From Bacteroidales bacterium (GTDB lineage Bacteria > Bacteroidota > Bacteroidia > Bacteroidales > UBA932), in NCBI GenBank assembly GCA_017560825.1, contig JAFZED010000078.1:1-33094 (forward strand): a stretch of 33,094 nt of DNA. Direction: 5' to 3'. Below the pieces are notes generated by a model. The model was not told where the DNA came from. It saw only the letters and a list, made by a program, of their open reading frames with translations, and did not search any database. Both the position numbers and the translations under genes were made by a program. Of the stretch, positions 1 through 8,368 are shown one piece after another (the stretch's first letter is position 1; every line of letters begins with the position of its first letter).

Positions 1-1226
1 ATACATCCCACGTGCTCAACCTCCGGAAGACCACAGTAGTTCTCCCACTCCCACTGACAGCTCCAGCCAACAAGAGCAAGCACACCAAGGCGGTCACAAA
101 GGTCATACACTGTGTCATCCTTGCCCCAGATGTTCTCGAAACGGATAGTGTTCATATTCATATCCATAACATATCTCACCTGTCTTTCGAGAGACTCCGG
201 TGTGTCACGGAGGAAAATGTCATCAGTCCAGCCAGCTCCCTTGAGAAGAATCTCCTTACCATTGAGATAGAACTGCCTGTAGCCGAACTCATTGAGTCTG
301 CTGGTGATTTCTCTGATGCCGAAAGTCACCTCCTTGCCGTCTGCAACCTTTCCATCAGCCTCGACCTGTACATTGATGCTGTAAAGTTCAGGAGTCCCGA
401 GCTCGTAACTCCACCATACACGAGGATTGTCAATGTGAAGATTAGCCGCCTGCTCAGGAGTAAGAGCAACTATCCTCTCCTCATTGGCAGCGAGTTCTAC
501 TGGGACTCTGCAGGTCTGACCATCCTGAATACCCAGAACGATGTCTCCGGCGAAAGCCTCAGATGTGTTGTTTCTCAAAGTGACACGTACCTGAAGATCC
601 GCCTCAGCAAACTTCTCGGTGTCCAGATCTGGAATGACAAACACATCCTGGATGGCAACAGGGCCTGAAGCCTTCAGCTTCACGGTCTGAGTTATACCCA
701 TACTCTCGTCAAGCGGTCTCGGATTCCAGTCTACAAAACCGATATTGAGGTCTCCTGACTGAGCTCTTCTGATCTTTACTTCAAGGGTATTCTTGCCTTC
801 AAGAATGTCTGTGACATCATACTCGCGACGGATGAACACGCCGTAAGTCGTGTCAGAACAAGCGATGCAGGTACCATTTACGAAGATGTCTGCATAGTAG
901 TTCAATCCATTGAAAATCAAATCATAACGCTGTCCATCAACAACATCAAGCTTAAAGTCTGTCTTATAGGTCCAGACGTCGTCGAATATGCTCTTGTCAA
1001 CTTCAAAATAGTTCAACCCTTCCAAAATATCCTCACCAAGAACACCTTCGTCGCAAAGGACTCCTGCAACTGTTGAAGGAACCTTCACGTCATATGCAAC
1101 ATTGCTGCCTTCCTGGCTGAGAGTCCAGGAATCAAGGATCAGTTCATCACCAGAATTAAGATGAACCGGTTCTGCACAAGCGCACAGCATACCTGCGGCC
1201 AGGAATAGATTTAGTGTTTTTTTCAT
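1..1226 (-). CDS. GH2 family glycosidase lipoprotein, exo-beta-glucosaminidase / endo-beta-mannosidase type (3' part missing)
   Basis: Read by translating the minus strand from the ATG at 1226-1224 to the left edge: about 408 residues with no stop, so the C-terminal half is outside the window. The N-terminus is a lipoprotein signal with lipobox LCAC (Cys17), so export and membrane anchoring are likely. Residues about 25-190 look like the GH2 sugar-binding jelly roll, 200-310 like the immunoglobulin-like domain, and from about 315 the TIM barrel begins (FYLNGKEILLKGAGW, then MNMNTIRFENIWG and GVLALVGWSCQWEWE). The GAGW...DIFLR segment and the Trp-rich stretch recall exo-beta-D-glucosaminidase (CsxA) and plant-type endo-beta-mannosidase rather than LacZ. 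The catalytic glutamates would lie beyond the edge, so substrate is unproven. It starts 11 bases after the alkaline phosphatase stop, and GH20 lies two genes upstream, consistent with amino-sugar glycan breakdown. Confidence 0.82.
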   Translation of the reverse strand, partial: MKKTLNLFLAAGMLCACAEPVHLNSGDELILDSWTLSQEGSNVAYDVKVPSTVAGVLCDEGVLGEDILEGLNYFEVDKSIFDDVWTYKTDFKLDVVDGQRYDLIFNGLNYYADIFVNGTCIACSDTTYGVFIRREYDVTDILEGKNTLEVKIRRAQSGDLNIGFVDWNPRPLDESMGITQTVKLKASGPVAIQDVFVIPDLDTEKFAEADLQVRVTLRNNTSEAFAGDIVLGIQDGQTCRVPVELAANEERIVALTPEQAANLHIDNPRVWWSYELGTPELYSINVQVEADGKVADGKEVTFGIREITSRLNEFGYRQFYLNGKEILLKGAGWTDDIFLRDTPESLERQVRYVMDMNMNTIRFENIWGKDDTVYDLCDRLGVLALVGWSCQWEWENYCGLPEVEHVGC

Positions 1227-1237
1227 TGATGTAATTA

Positions 1238-2395
1238 TCATTTAATGAGTTTCCTTATTCTATCGGAAAGCTCTGTATTTTCATATATTCCGACAAAGTC
1301 CTCTGAATGAGGGCCCCACGCAAACACCGGAAGTGCGATTCCGTTATGACCCGCAGTCGAGAAATTCACTTTTATTCTCTTCTCTGCAATGCTTCCGCTA
1401 AGAAGGGTCATACCACCTGTAGCGTGGTCAGCCGTAACGATGACAAGTGTTTCACCATCCTTTTCAGCCCACTCCAAAACAATACCGAGAGTGCGGTCAA
1501 AGTCGAAGATCTCCTCCATTGTATGACCTGCCTTGTTGTCGTGTCCGCCATCATCGATCATTGATCCCTCGATCATAAGGAAGAAGCCTTTCTTGTTGTC
1601 AAGAAGCTGGAGAGCCTTGGTGACGGAAGCAGGAAGAATGTCCCCTCTGTCAAGGGAAGGTTCCAACTCCGTTTCACCCATAAGAGCGATGAGAGGTCCA
1701 TCCTGGACAGCCATCATTTCCTCTTTTGTGGCAGCAAAAGAATAGCCGTTCTCTTTCACTTCGGCAGTGATGTCCCTTCCGTCTTCTCTGTCAGTCCAGT
1801 ATTTGATTCCGCCACCAGAGAGGAAGTACACTCCGCTGGCTGCCATCTGAGACACGATGTCTTCCTGATTACTGCGTGAAGGAGAATGGCTGAAGAACAC
1901 CGACGGAGTCGCATCGTTCACACGGCAAGTCACCGCTGCTCCTGCCCTCTTGCCCTTTTCCATAGCTTCCTCGGCAAGAGATTTCACAACCACCGAATCC
2001 GGAGTCATAGAGATCATACCATTATTGGTCTTATGACCGGTAGCCAAGGCTGTTCCTGCTGCCGCAGAGTCAGTCACAAGCTTGTTGGCTGAATATGACC
2101 TCTGGATACCCACCTTGGAGAAGTTGTCCATATTGAGTTTGCCACCATTGGAAACCCACGCAGCACTGATCTGCTCAAGACCCATTCCGTCACCGATCAT
2201 AAAGATGATGTTCTTTACTTTCTTACCGCGAGGCTCAGTGACAGTGACAGTCTCATATGGTTCATACATCGTGTACAGATCGTCATCAGCAAAATTATTT
2301 ACCGCGTATTTCGATCTGTCCCTGTCTTCCACCTGTGCAGATGCCATCGCAGCACATCCGCACGCCAAAATAATTAAGACAAAAAACTTTCTCAT
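1238..2395 (-). CDS. Alkaline phosphatase, secreted
   Basis: Phosphomonoesterase of the alkaline phosphatase superfamily, 385 aa, full length. A cleavable signal peptide ends near ASAQ (residues 18-21), so it should act in the periplasm or outside. Metal-site and catalytic motifs are present in family order: IGDGMG (Asp69), the nucleophile Ser110 in VTDSAAAGTALATG, IEGSMIDDGGHDN, TADHATGG, and a late His in STAGHNG. The nucleophile is Ser, as in PhoA, not Thr as in PafA-like enzymes. It lies between GH20 (63 bases upstream) and GH2 (11 bases downstream) on the same strand, so it is probably co-transcribed with the glycosidases; a role in removing phosphate from glycans or general phosphate scavenging are both possible. 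No Pho-type regulatory site was recognised. Confidence 0.93.
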   Translation of the reverse strand: MRKFFVLIILACGCAAMASAQVEDRDRSKYAVNNFADDDLYTMYEPYETVTVTEPRGKKVKNIIFMIGDGMGLEQISAAWVSNGGKLNMDNFSKVGIQRSYSANKLVTDSAAAGTALATGHKTNNGMISMTPDSVVVKSLAEEAMEKGKRAGAAVTCRVNDATPSVFFSHSPSRSNQEDIVSQMAASGVYFLSGGGIKYWTDREDGRDITAEVKENGYSFAATKEEMMAVQDGPLIALMGETELEPSLDRGDILPASVTKALQLLDNKKGFFLMIEGSMIDDGGHDNKAGHTMEEIFDFDRTLGIVLEWAEKDGETLVIVTADHATGGMTLLSGSIAEKRIKVNFSTAGHNGIALPVFAWGPHSEDFVGIYENTELSDRIRKLIK

Positions 2396-2407
2396 AATAT
2401 ATGAATA

Positions 2408-2454
2408 TCCCCGGACAATGCCGGGGACTACTATAATCAGGTTTAGAATACCTG
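2408..2454 (-). other. Two small hairpins in the GH20-alkaline phosphatase spacer
   Basis: In the 63-base spacer there is a G+C-rich inverted repeat, TCCCCGG at 2408-2414 and CCGGGGA at 2421-2427 with a 6-base loop, and a weaker one, CAGGT at 2438-2442 and ACCTG at 2450-2454. Neither is followed by a T-run in the direction of transcription, so they are not good intrinsic terminators. They may be mRNA-processing or stability structures that set the ratio of the two gene products; this is inference. Confidence 0.4.
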
Positions 2455-2458
2455 AAGG

Positions 2459-4525
2459 TTATTTTCTTGAACGATAGTTTATCTGCATTGATTCATAGTA
2501 CGGCATTTCGTGAGAAACCACTGTGCTGTAGTACGTGTCAAGGGCAGACATAAATGCCGGATCGTCAGCCTTCACTGTGCCTTCCCATACAGGGCTTGCA
2601 TTCCAAGCTCTTTCGAACACACCGCAAACCTTAGGGAACACATAATAAGTCACGTGATCGAAAGATCTCACTGTCTCTGTCCAGAGCTGAGCCTGAACAC
2701 CTACAATGTTCTCTTTTGCCTTCAGCTCGACCTTTCCTTCAGGCAGGGCTGAAATGTCACGCATTCTGCCTCTGTCATCCCATCTTACCGAGCGATAGAT
2801 GTCATATGGAAGAAGAGAGAAACTGCGGCGTTCGTCAACAAAACCACCCCACGAAAGACCTCTTTCCAGTTTATCCGGAGTATATGCAAAATCCACATAG
2901 GTGTTTGTCATATTCGAAAGGACTGCAGGGACGCCGTCATTGGCATATTTGTAAGGGAACTCCTCCTGACCCTCGCCTGTGTGCCAGAAGTTGATAGAAT
3001 AGAGATTCTTCTTCATCCTCTGGTAGACGTGGTCCTCGAGATCCATCACGAGTTCCTGCCATCCTGAGATCTTCACTCCCCTCGCTTCTGCGATGTCCAA
3101 TACATTCTCTACATAATATGATTTGAGAAGCTCAATGTTGTCCCAACCTCTTTCCTTCATAACCTTCTGGCAAGCAGGGGAATCTACCCACGCTCCTCCA
3201 GGCACCTCGTCGCCACCGACGTGAATTGCAGGAAGAGGAACTCCTGCCTCTTTGTGGTATGCTATCAGTTCGTCGAACACTACTTCAAGGAATCTGTAGG
3301 TAGAAGGAAGAGCTACGTTGATCGCATTATCCTTATAATACTGTACTGAAACATACTTCGATTTATCCTCAGGTTCGCTCAAGAGATAAGATGTGTCACC
3401 GGTACGTGCCGCATACATCTCCATTGCCTTGATCGCAGCTCTTGAATGGCCCGGAGTGTCAAACTCAGGAATCACCTCGATCCTGCGCTCCCAAGCATAT
3501 CTGATGATCTCAATGTAATCTTCCTTGGTCAGATGGCCGTTAGCTGACGATGACATATCCTTTGGATCTGCTCCTCCGTTATATGAAGGCATAAGTCCCT
3601 TTGTTTCAATGTATTCACCCTCTGCATTCTTCTCAGGGAAAGCGTGGTATGCACCGTATGAAGTAAGCTCCGGGAACTTTGAGATCTCAAGTCTCCAGCC
3701 TTCATCATCTCCAAAGTGCAGGTGGAAAACGCTTACCTTGTAATGTGAAAGCAGTTCGATGAACTTAAGGATGTTGTCCTTTGTCGTGAAGTTTCTTGAA
3801 ATGTCAAGCATAAAGCCTCGGTAATCAAGATCCGGCCAGTCTTCTATGACCATATCAGGAAGTTCGTTTCCTCCTGCGTTTCTCTTGAGATTGTCGAGGG
3901 TAACCTTGGCATAGAAAGCTCCATCTTCGTCAGCAGCCTCAACTCGGCAGGTTCCGTCAAGAGTGATCCTGTACCAGCCCGGCTTGCAGGACTCAACGAA
4001 AGTGACCTCCGGCATAGCCTCAACCACGGTCACACCTTCAGCAGGAACGACCTTCTTCAAAGACGGGATCATATCCCACACCTTGGTCTCGACCTGGTTA
4101 TATGGAAAATCCGGGATACGCTCTGACGGGAGGAAAACATACTCCGCCTCGAGTTTCTTCACCTTACCTTTGTGCTCGAGCACAAATCCTTCAGGAGCCC
4201 AGCAATGACGTTGAAGCGGACTGTCGGTATAAAGAACAGTCAGGTCCTTACCACTATGCTCATAAGGAGTCATCTTGTAAAGACATCCGTGGTGCGGTGC
4301 TATCACACCTTCAGTTCCATCCACCTCTCCTGAACTTATGTGGTTGGAAGTCAGCCACAGGTTCCAGTCTGTTCCTTCCGGAGCGTTGACTACGGTCAAA
4401 GTGTGGACAGCCTTGCCTGTTGCAGGGTCAGTTTCTCCTTCGGTCCATACTACACGGACATTCTCCGTGCACGACGCCAGGACAAACGCTGCAAGCATTG
4501 CAGACAATAAACATCTCATTCTCAT
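2459..4525 (-). CDS. GH20 beta-N-acetylhexosaminidase lipoprotein
   Basis: Releases terminal beta-linked GlcNAc or GalNAc from glycans by the substrate-assisted mechanism of family GH20. 688 aa. Signal peptide with lipobox LASC (Cys19) predicts a lipoprotein in the outer membrane or on the surface. The non-catalytic GH20b domain covers roughly residues 120-230; the TIM barrel starts at YRGFMLDISRNF (about 235-246) and carries HLHFGDDEGWRLEI, PEFDTPGHS (about 353-361) and the catalytic pair Asp439-Glu440 in HVGGDEVPGGAW. All expected active-site motifs are intact. A second Met two codons in gives an equally good start. The gene follows pheS by 43 bases and precedes the phosphatase and the GH2 enzyme on the same strand. 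The amino-sugar specificity fits the glucosaminidase-like GH2 downstream. Confidence 0.94.
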   Translation of the reverse strand: MRMRCLLSAMLAAFVLASCTENVRVVWTEGETDPATGKAVHTLTVVNAPEGTDWNLWLTSNHISSGEVDGTEGVIAPHHGCLYKMTPYEHSGKDLTVLYTDSPLQRHCWAPEGFVLEHKGKVKKLEAEYVFLPSERIPDFPYNQVETKVWDMIPSLKKVVPAEGVTVVEAMPEVTFVESCKPGWYRITLDGTCRVEAADEDGAFYAKVTLDNLKRNAGGNELPDMVIEDWPDLDYRGFMLDISRNFTTKDNILKFIELLSHYKVSVFHLHFGDDEGWRLEISKFPELTSYGAYHAFPEKNAEGEYIETKGLMPSYNGGADPKDMSSSANGHLTKEDYIEIIRYAWERRIEVIPEFDTPGHSRAAIKAMEMYAARTGDTSYLLSEPEDKSKYVSVQYYKDNAINVALPSTYRFLEVVFDELIAYHKEAGVPLPAIHVGGDEVPGGAWVDSPACQKVMKERGWDNIELLKSYYVENVLDIAEARGVKISGWQELVMDLEDHVYQRMKKNLYSINFWHTGEGQEEFPYKYANDGVPAVLSNMTNTYVDFAYTPDKLERGLSWGGFVDERRSFSLLPYDIYRSVRWDDRGRMRDISALPEGKVELKAKENIVGVQAQLWTETVRSFDHVTYYVFPKVCGVFERAWNASPVWEGTVKADDPAFMSALDTYYSTVVSHEMPYYESMQINYRSRK

Positions 4526-4568
4526 AGTTTTATAGTTATTATGTGGTTTTATTACAAGCTACTCCAAA

Positions 4569-5594
4569 CTACAGCGAGGTCTCGAACTCCTTGAGGAAGC
4601 GGAGGTCGTTCTCAAAATAGTTTCTGAGGTCGCGCACCTGCCACTTGAGCATTGCGATACGCTCTACACCCATTCCGAATGCGAAGCCGCTGTACTTCTT
4701 GCTGTCGATGCCTGAAGCCTCGAGGACATTAGGGTCAACCATACCGCAGCCCATAATCTCGAGCCAGCCTGTGCCCTTGCAGATGTTACAGCCCTTTCCA
4801 CCACAGATGTTGCAGCTCACGTCGATCTCTGCAGAAGGCTCTGTGAATGGGAAATATGAAGGGCGCATACGGATCTGAGACTGAGCACCGAACATCTCGC
4901 GTGCGAAGAGAAGGATAGCCTGCTTCATATCCGCAAATGTCACGTTCTCGTCAATATAAAGTCCCTCTACCTGGTGGAAGATACAGTGCGCACGTGCCGA
5001 GATGGCCTCATTACGGAACACTCGTCCCGGACACACGATACGGATTGGGAGAGGCATCTTCTCCATTGCGCGTACCTGCACTGAAGAAGTGTGGGTACGC
5101 AGAAGCACCGGATTGTCGCTGTCGTTGATGAAGAATGTGTCCTGCATCTCACGGGCAGGGTGCTCAGGAGGGAAGTTAAGTGCCTCGAATACGTGCCAGT
5201 CATCCTCTACCTCCGGACCTTCTGCAACATCGTAGCCGAACTTGCGGAAGATTCCCACAATCTCCTCACGTGCGATAGACACCGGATGACGCGAACCAAG
5301 ACCTACAGGGTCACCTGGCATTGTATAGTCAAATGCAGCCGGAGCGTCTGCAGCACCTTCTGCAACTGTGTTCTTAAGTTCCTCGATCTTTGCCGCTGCT
5401 GTGTTCTTGAGAACATTGAGTTTCTGTCCGAACTCTCTCTTCAGCTCAGGTGCAACAGTTCTGAACTCATCGAAAAGGGCTGTGATCTCACCCTTCTTTC
5501 CAAGGAGACGCACACGCGCCTGCTCGATTTCCTGCTCTGTCTTGCAAGACAGGGCTGCGATTTCAGCCATCAAGGCTTCTATTCTTTCTCTCAT
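4569..5594 (-). CDS. pheS: Phenylalanine-tRNA ligase alpha subunit
   Basis: Catalytic alpha subunit of the PheS2-PheT2 enzyme, which charges tRNA-Phe in the cytoplasm. 341 aa, normal full length. The N-terminal coiled-coil arm covers about residues 1-85 (ending before FDYTMPGD), followed by the class II core: GSRHPVSIAREEIVGIF, GPEVEDDWHVFEALNFP, HPAREMQDTFF, the motif 2 region LLRTHTSSVQVRAM, and motif 3 GMGVERIAMLKW near the C-terminus. The Cys-rich insertion CNICGGKGCNICKGTGW is present as in many PheS proteins. pheT is not adjacent, unlike in many Proteobacteria and Firmicutes. It lies 14 bases after the nitroreductase and 43 bases before GH20, so it may share their transcript. Confidence 0.97.
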   Translation of the reverse strand: MRERIEALMAEIAALSCKTEQEIEQARVRLLGKKGEITALFDEFRTVAPELKREFGQKLNVLKNTAAAKIEELKNTVAEGAADAPAAFDYTMPGDPVGLGSRHPVSIAREEIVGIFRKFGYDVAEGPEVEDDWHVFEALNFPPEHPAREMQDTFFINDSDNPVLLRTHTSSVQVRAMEKMPLPIRIVCPGRVFRNEAISARAHCIFHQVEGLYIDENVTFADMKQAILLFAREMFGAQSQIRMRPSYFPFTEPSAEIDVSCNICGGKGCNICKGTGWLEIMGCGMVDPNVLEASGIDSKKYSGFAFGMGVERIAMLKWQVRDLRNYFENDLRFLKEFETSL

Positions 5595-5608
5595 ATATAT
5601 TTAAATTT

Positions 5609-6085
5609 TTATTCTTCCGGATAACCTATTGCTATTGCGCAGTACGGGCGGAGGCCGTCCTTGATTCCGAGGAGGTCTGAGACATATTCCTCTGCCTTAG
5701 GTCCTTCAGGTTCTGCCTTGAAACGCACTCTGCCGTTGATATGCACCCAGCAGCTGCAGAGATCCATTGCTGTCACTGCAAGCTGGATGAAAGTAGAAGA
5801 TATGGCGCAGTTGTCCACCCAAAGGTCAGTCTTGGTCTCGTCACCGAGCACAACGATTGCAGCCTGGGCACCAGACAGAAGGGCTGAACCCGAGTCACGC
5901 ATCTGCGAAAGCGCCTCAAGAGTGTCCTTGTCCTCAACGATCATAAAGCACGAGCTCTTGCTGTTGCGTGAAGACGGTGCAGTCTGTGCCACGCGCACGA
6001 TCGCATCGAGTATTTCCTTGTCTACAGGCTTGTCGGAGTACTTCCTGACACTGTGCCTTTTTTCAATTACCTCTAAAAAATCCAT
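5609..6085 (-). CDS. Nitroreductase family FMN protein (short form)
   Basis: Probable FMN-dependent NAD(P)H oxidoreductase of the nitroreductase superfamily; physiological substrate unknown. About 158 aa, at the short end for the family. The N-terminal signature RHSVRKYSDKPVDKEILDAI followed by AQTAPSSRN is the FMN-phosphate binding region; the C-terminal part LRPYCAIAIGYPEE is also typical. The start is set at the ATG 6085-6083, which puts MDFLEVIEKRHSVRKY at the N-terminus as in homologues; an in-frame upstream extension to 6160 overlaps the preceding gene and has no family similarity. It begins 13 bases after the small secreted protein gene and ends 14 bases before pheS. Confidence 0.9.
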   Translation of the reverse strand: MDFLEVIEKRHSVRKYSDKPVDKEILDAIVRVAQTAPSSRNSKSSCFMIVEDKDTLEALSQMRDSGSALLSGAQAAIVVLGDETKTDLWVDNCAISSTFIQLAVTAMDLCSCWVHINGRVRFKAEPEGPKAEEYVSDLLGIKDGLRPYCAIAIGYPEE

Positions 6086-6098
6086 ATCTGTCAATATA

Positions 6099-6506
6099 TT
6101 ATTTCTTTCCTTCAGCCTTAGCCCTGCGCTTTGCCCTGGCCTTCTGTTCTCTCGCCGCACCCGTCTTCAGGTAGGCAGCCCACTGCTCGTCTGTAAATAT
6201 TGTCCTGTAAGTGGAATCTATGCGTTCCATCCATTTGTCACGCACGTCCATATAGAGGGACGAGTTCGAAACCTTTGCCGCCTGAAGCTTCTCATACTCA
6301 GCCATAATCGCAGGCAGGTCGTGTTTCAGAGTGGAGTCCACATAGAAGGTCTGCCAGTCCTCGAGTTCGAGGATTCTCTGGAGTCTGTCAGCCTCCTGCT
6401 CAGCCTGTTCGTACACATCCGGCTGCTCTGGCTGCTGCTGGGCAGACACGAAAAAAGCGCCCATAAGGAAGAAAAGCAGTGAAAAAACGGCTTTATACAG
6501 TTTCAT
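6099..6506 (-). CDS. Small secreted protein, Spy/CpxP-like helical, function unknown
   Basis: 135 aa with a clear cleavable signal peptide ending around FFVSAQ (residues 17-22). The mature part is predicted to be mainly helical and charged, with two patterned segments (EQAEQEADRLQRILELEDWQ and FTDEQWAAYLKTG). The second resembles the LTxxQ-like helices of Spy/CpxP-type periplasmic proteins. The C-terminus is strongly basic (Arg/Lys/Ala-rich tail ending EGKK). I do not recognise a specific family, so a periplasmic chaperone or stress role is only a guess. The start at 6506-6504 is preferred over an in-frame extension to 6620 because it gives the signal peptide and lies about 60 bases downstream of a good promoter. 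It is the first gene of the minus-strand run. Confidence 0.75.
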   Translation of the reverse strand: MKLYKAVFSLLFFLMGAFFVSAQQQPEQPDVYEQAEQEADRLQRILELEDWQTFYVDSTLKHDLPAIMAEYEKLQAAKVSNSSLYMDVRDKWMERIDSTYRTIFTDEQWAAYLKTGAAREQKARAKRRAKAEGKK

Positions 6507-6532
6507 ATCACCAAAGTTTTTTGTTAAATTTG
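6501..6532 (+). promoter_or_regulatory. Candidate promoter for the rightward eight-gene operon
   Basis: TTTC (6501-6504, one mismatch to TTTG) is followed after 20 bases by an exact TAnnTTTG element, TAAATTTG (6525-6532). The predicted transcription start is near 6539, about 65 bases before the C69 dipeptidase ATG. Its upstream half overlaps the start codon of the divergent small secreted protein gene, so the two leaders would overlap head to head. Confidence 0.5.
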
Positions 6533-6573
6533 CAAGATAAGGCGCCATCCGCACAGGAATGGCAAAAACGACA

Positions 6574-6604
6574 CAAAAGTAATTAATTATAATAAAAGAA
6601 CAAA
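6574..6604 (-). promoter_or_regulatory. Bacteroidota-type sigma-A promoter for the leftward operon
   Basis: On the minus strand TTTG (6604-6601) is followed after 19 bases by TACTTTTG (6581-6574). This is an exact match to the Bacteroides consensus TTTG / TAnnTTTG with normal spacing. Transcription should start near 6567, giving a 5' leader of about 60 bases for the small secreted protein and, by read-through, the nitroreductase and pheS. The -33 element overlaps the ATG of the divergent C69 gene. Confidence 0.65.
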
Positions 6605-8368
6605 ATGAGAAGACTTTCAAAAGCCCTCCTTATTTCAGCAGTTGCCCTGACCGGAATCTGCAGTATCGAGAGCCAGGCCTGCACAAATGTCCTTGTGACA
6701 AGAGGAGCAAGCGTCGACGGCTCGAATATGATTTCATATGCGGCTGACTCACACGGCCTTTTCGGAGAACTTTATTATGCCCCTGCAGGCATCTGGAATG
6801 CCGGTGACCTGCGCAAAGTGTACGAATGGGACACAGGAAAATACCTCGGAGAGATCCCTCAGGCGGCAAGAACATACCAGAGAGTAGGAAATATGAACGA
6901 GCACCAGCTCATAATCGCCGAGACAACTTACGGCGGACGCCACGAGCTTGAGGACCCTAAGGGAATTATGGACTATGGTTCACTCATCTACATCGCCCTC
7001 GAAAGAGCAAAGACAGCACGCGAGGCTATTGATGTGATTGTGGATCTTGCAAACACTTACGGTTATTACTCAAGCGGCGAATCATTCTCAATCGCAGACA
7101 AGGACGAGGTGTGGGTTATGGACCTCATCGGAAAGGGTCCGGACAACAAGGGTATCGTCTGGGTTGCACGCAGGGTTCCTGACGGCTACATCTGCGCCCA
7201 CGCAAATCAGGCACGCATCAGCACTTTCCCGCAGAACGACCCCGAAAACTGCATATACGCACCTGACGTGATCACTTTCGCACGCGAGAAAGGCTACTTC
7301 AGCGGTGAGGACAAGGATTTCAGCTTCTGTGACGCCTATGCACCGCTGGATTTCAGCGGAATGAGAGGCTGCGAGGCCCGCGCCTGGTCAGCATTCAACA
7401 TCCTCTGCGACGGAAAATTCACCTTCGAGGACGAGAACGGCAACATCGTGACCAAAGACGCATATGACTACATAGAATATGCGATGGGACACGACAAGAC
7501 CAAGAGATTCCCGCTGTGGGTGAAGCCTGCGGAGAAGATCTCGGTAAAGGACGTCGCTGACGTGATGCGCGACCACTACGAAGGCACACCTATGGATATG
7601 ACAACAGACATAGGAGCAGGCGGAAACGCCCTTCCTTACAGATGGAGACCTATGGGCTTCGAGTACGACGGAAAGTCATATGTGAACGAGAGAGCCATCG
7701 CAACACAGCAGACAGGCTTCTGGTTCGTAGGACAGAACAGAAAAGACCTTCCTGATATGATCGGAGGCATCATCTGGTTCGGATGCGACGATGCGGCGAC
7801 ATCTTACCTGACCCCTATCTACACATCGACTTACGAGATTCCAGAGTCATTCCGCGAAGGTAACGGAAATATGCTGAAGTACTCTCCTACATCTGCATTC
7901 TGGATGACAAACCGTGTTGCCAACGCCTGCTACAAGGCCTACAACATTATGTTCCCGACAGTGGACGCTGAGATCGACGCGTGGGAACTCTCAATGATGG
8001 AGGAAGTGAAAAAGGCCGACAAAGAAGCCCTCGCACTTTATGAGGCCGCCAAGATCAGACCACGCAGAATGATAGCCCGCAACGACAGATCCTGCAAGGT
8101 TGTAGACCCTTACAAGGAGGTACGCAACTACCTTACAGACTTTTCTGTAAGCAATGCACAGAAGATCTTCGACAAGTGGGTGGCTCTGGAAGAGCTTCTG
8201 CTGGTGAAGTTCATCGACGGAAATGTAAAGGCTCAGAACGAAGACGGAAGCTTCAAGACAAACGGTCACACCGACCACATTCCTGACGGCATTTCGCAGC
8301 CTGGCTACACTGACAAGTGGAAAGAGGCTGTTGCCAAAGACCACGGCGAGGTTATAATTGAAAAATGA
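6605..8368 (+). CDS. C69 family dipeptidase, secreted
   Basis: N-terminal nucleophile hydrolase of peptidase family C69 (dipeptidase A/PepD type), which splits dipeptides. 587 aa. A signal-like N-terminus runs to about residue 25, and Cys26 begins the conserved CTNVLVTRGASVDGSN motif; in this family the Cys becomes N-terminal and catalytic after processing. The ISYAADSHG segment and YAPAG, typical of the family, follow closely. The start ATG has an A-rich upstream region typical of Bacteroidota. The last bases overlap the receptor gene by four (ATGA), suggesting translational coupling, and it is the first gene of the rightward operon. Together with the DPP7-type peptidase six genes on, it suggests periplasmic dipeptide production and cleavage. 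Confidence 0.93.
   Translation: MRRLSKALLISAVALTGICSIESQACTNVLVTRGASVDGSNMISYAADSHGLFGELYYAPAGIWNAGDLRKVYEWDTGKYLGEIPQAARTYQRVGNMNEHQLIIAETTYGGRHELEDPKGIMDYGSLIYIALERAKTAREAIDVIVDLANTYGYYSSGESFSIADKDEVWVMDLIGKGPDNKGIVWVARRVPDGYICAHANQARISTFPQNDPENCIYAPDVITFAREKGYFSGEDKDFSFCDAYAPLDFSGMRGCEARAWSAFNILCDGKFTFEDENGNIVTKDAYDYIEYAMGHDKTKRFPLWVKPAEKISVKDVADVMRDHYEGTPMDMTTDIGAGGNALPYRWRPMGFEYDGKSYVNERAIATQQTGFWFVGQNRKDLPDMIGGIIWFGCDDAATSYLTPIYTSTYEIPESFREGNGNMLKYSPTSAFWMTNRVANACYKAYNIMFPTVDAEIDAWELSMMEEVKKADKEALALYEAAKIRPRRMIARNDRSCKVVDPYKEVRNYLTDFSVSNAQKIFDKWVALEELLLVKFIDGNVKAQNEDGSFKTNGHTDHIPDGISQPGYTDKWKEAVAKDHGEVIIEK

Noticed and set aside
12-668. 218-codon plus-strand open frame at the left edge
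   Set aside because: The minus strand here encodes a clear GH2 protein through the whole interval, so this is a shadow.
2408-2427. G+C-rich hairpin as terminator after GH20
   Set aside because: There is no T-run after it on the minus strand and the next gene starts only about 12 bases later.
5661-6482. Long plus-strand open frame antisense to the nitroreductase and small secreted protein genes
   Set aside because: Its translation has no family features, while both minus-strand genes show clear signatures (FMN motif, signal peptide). It is a shadow frame.
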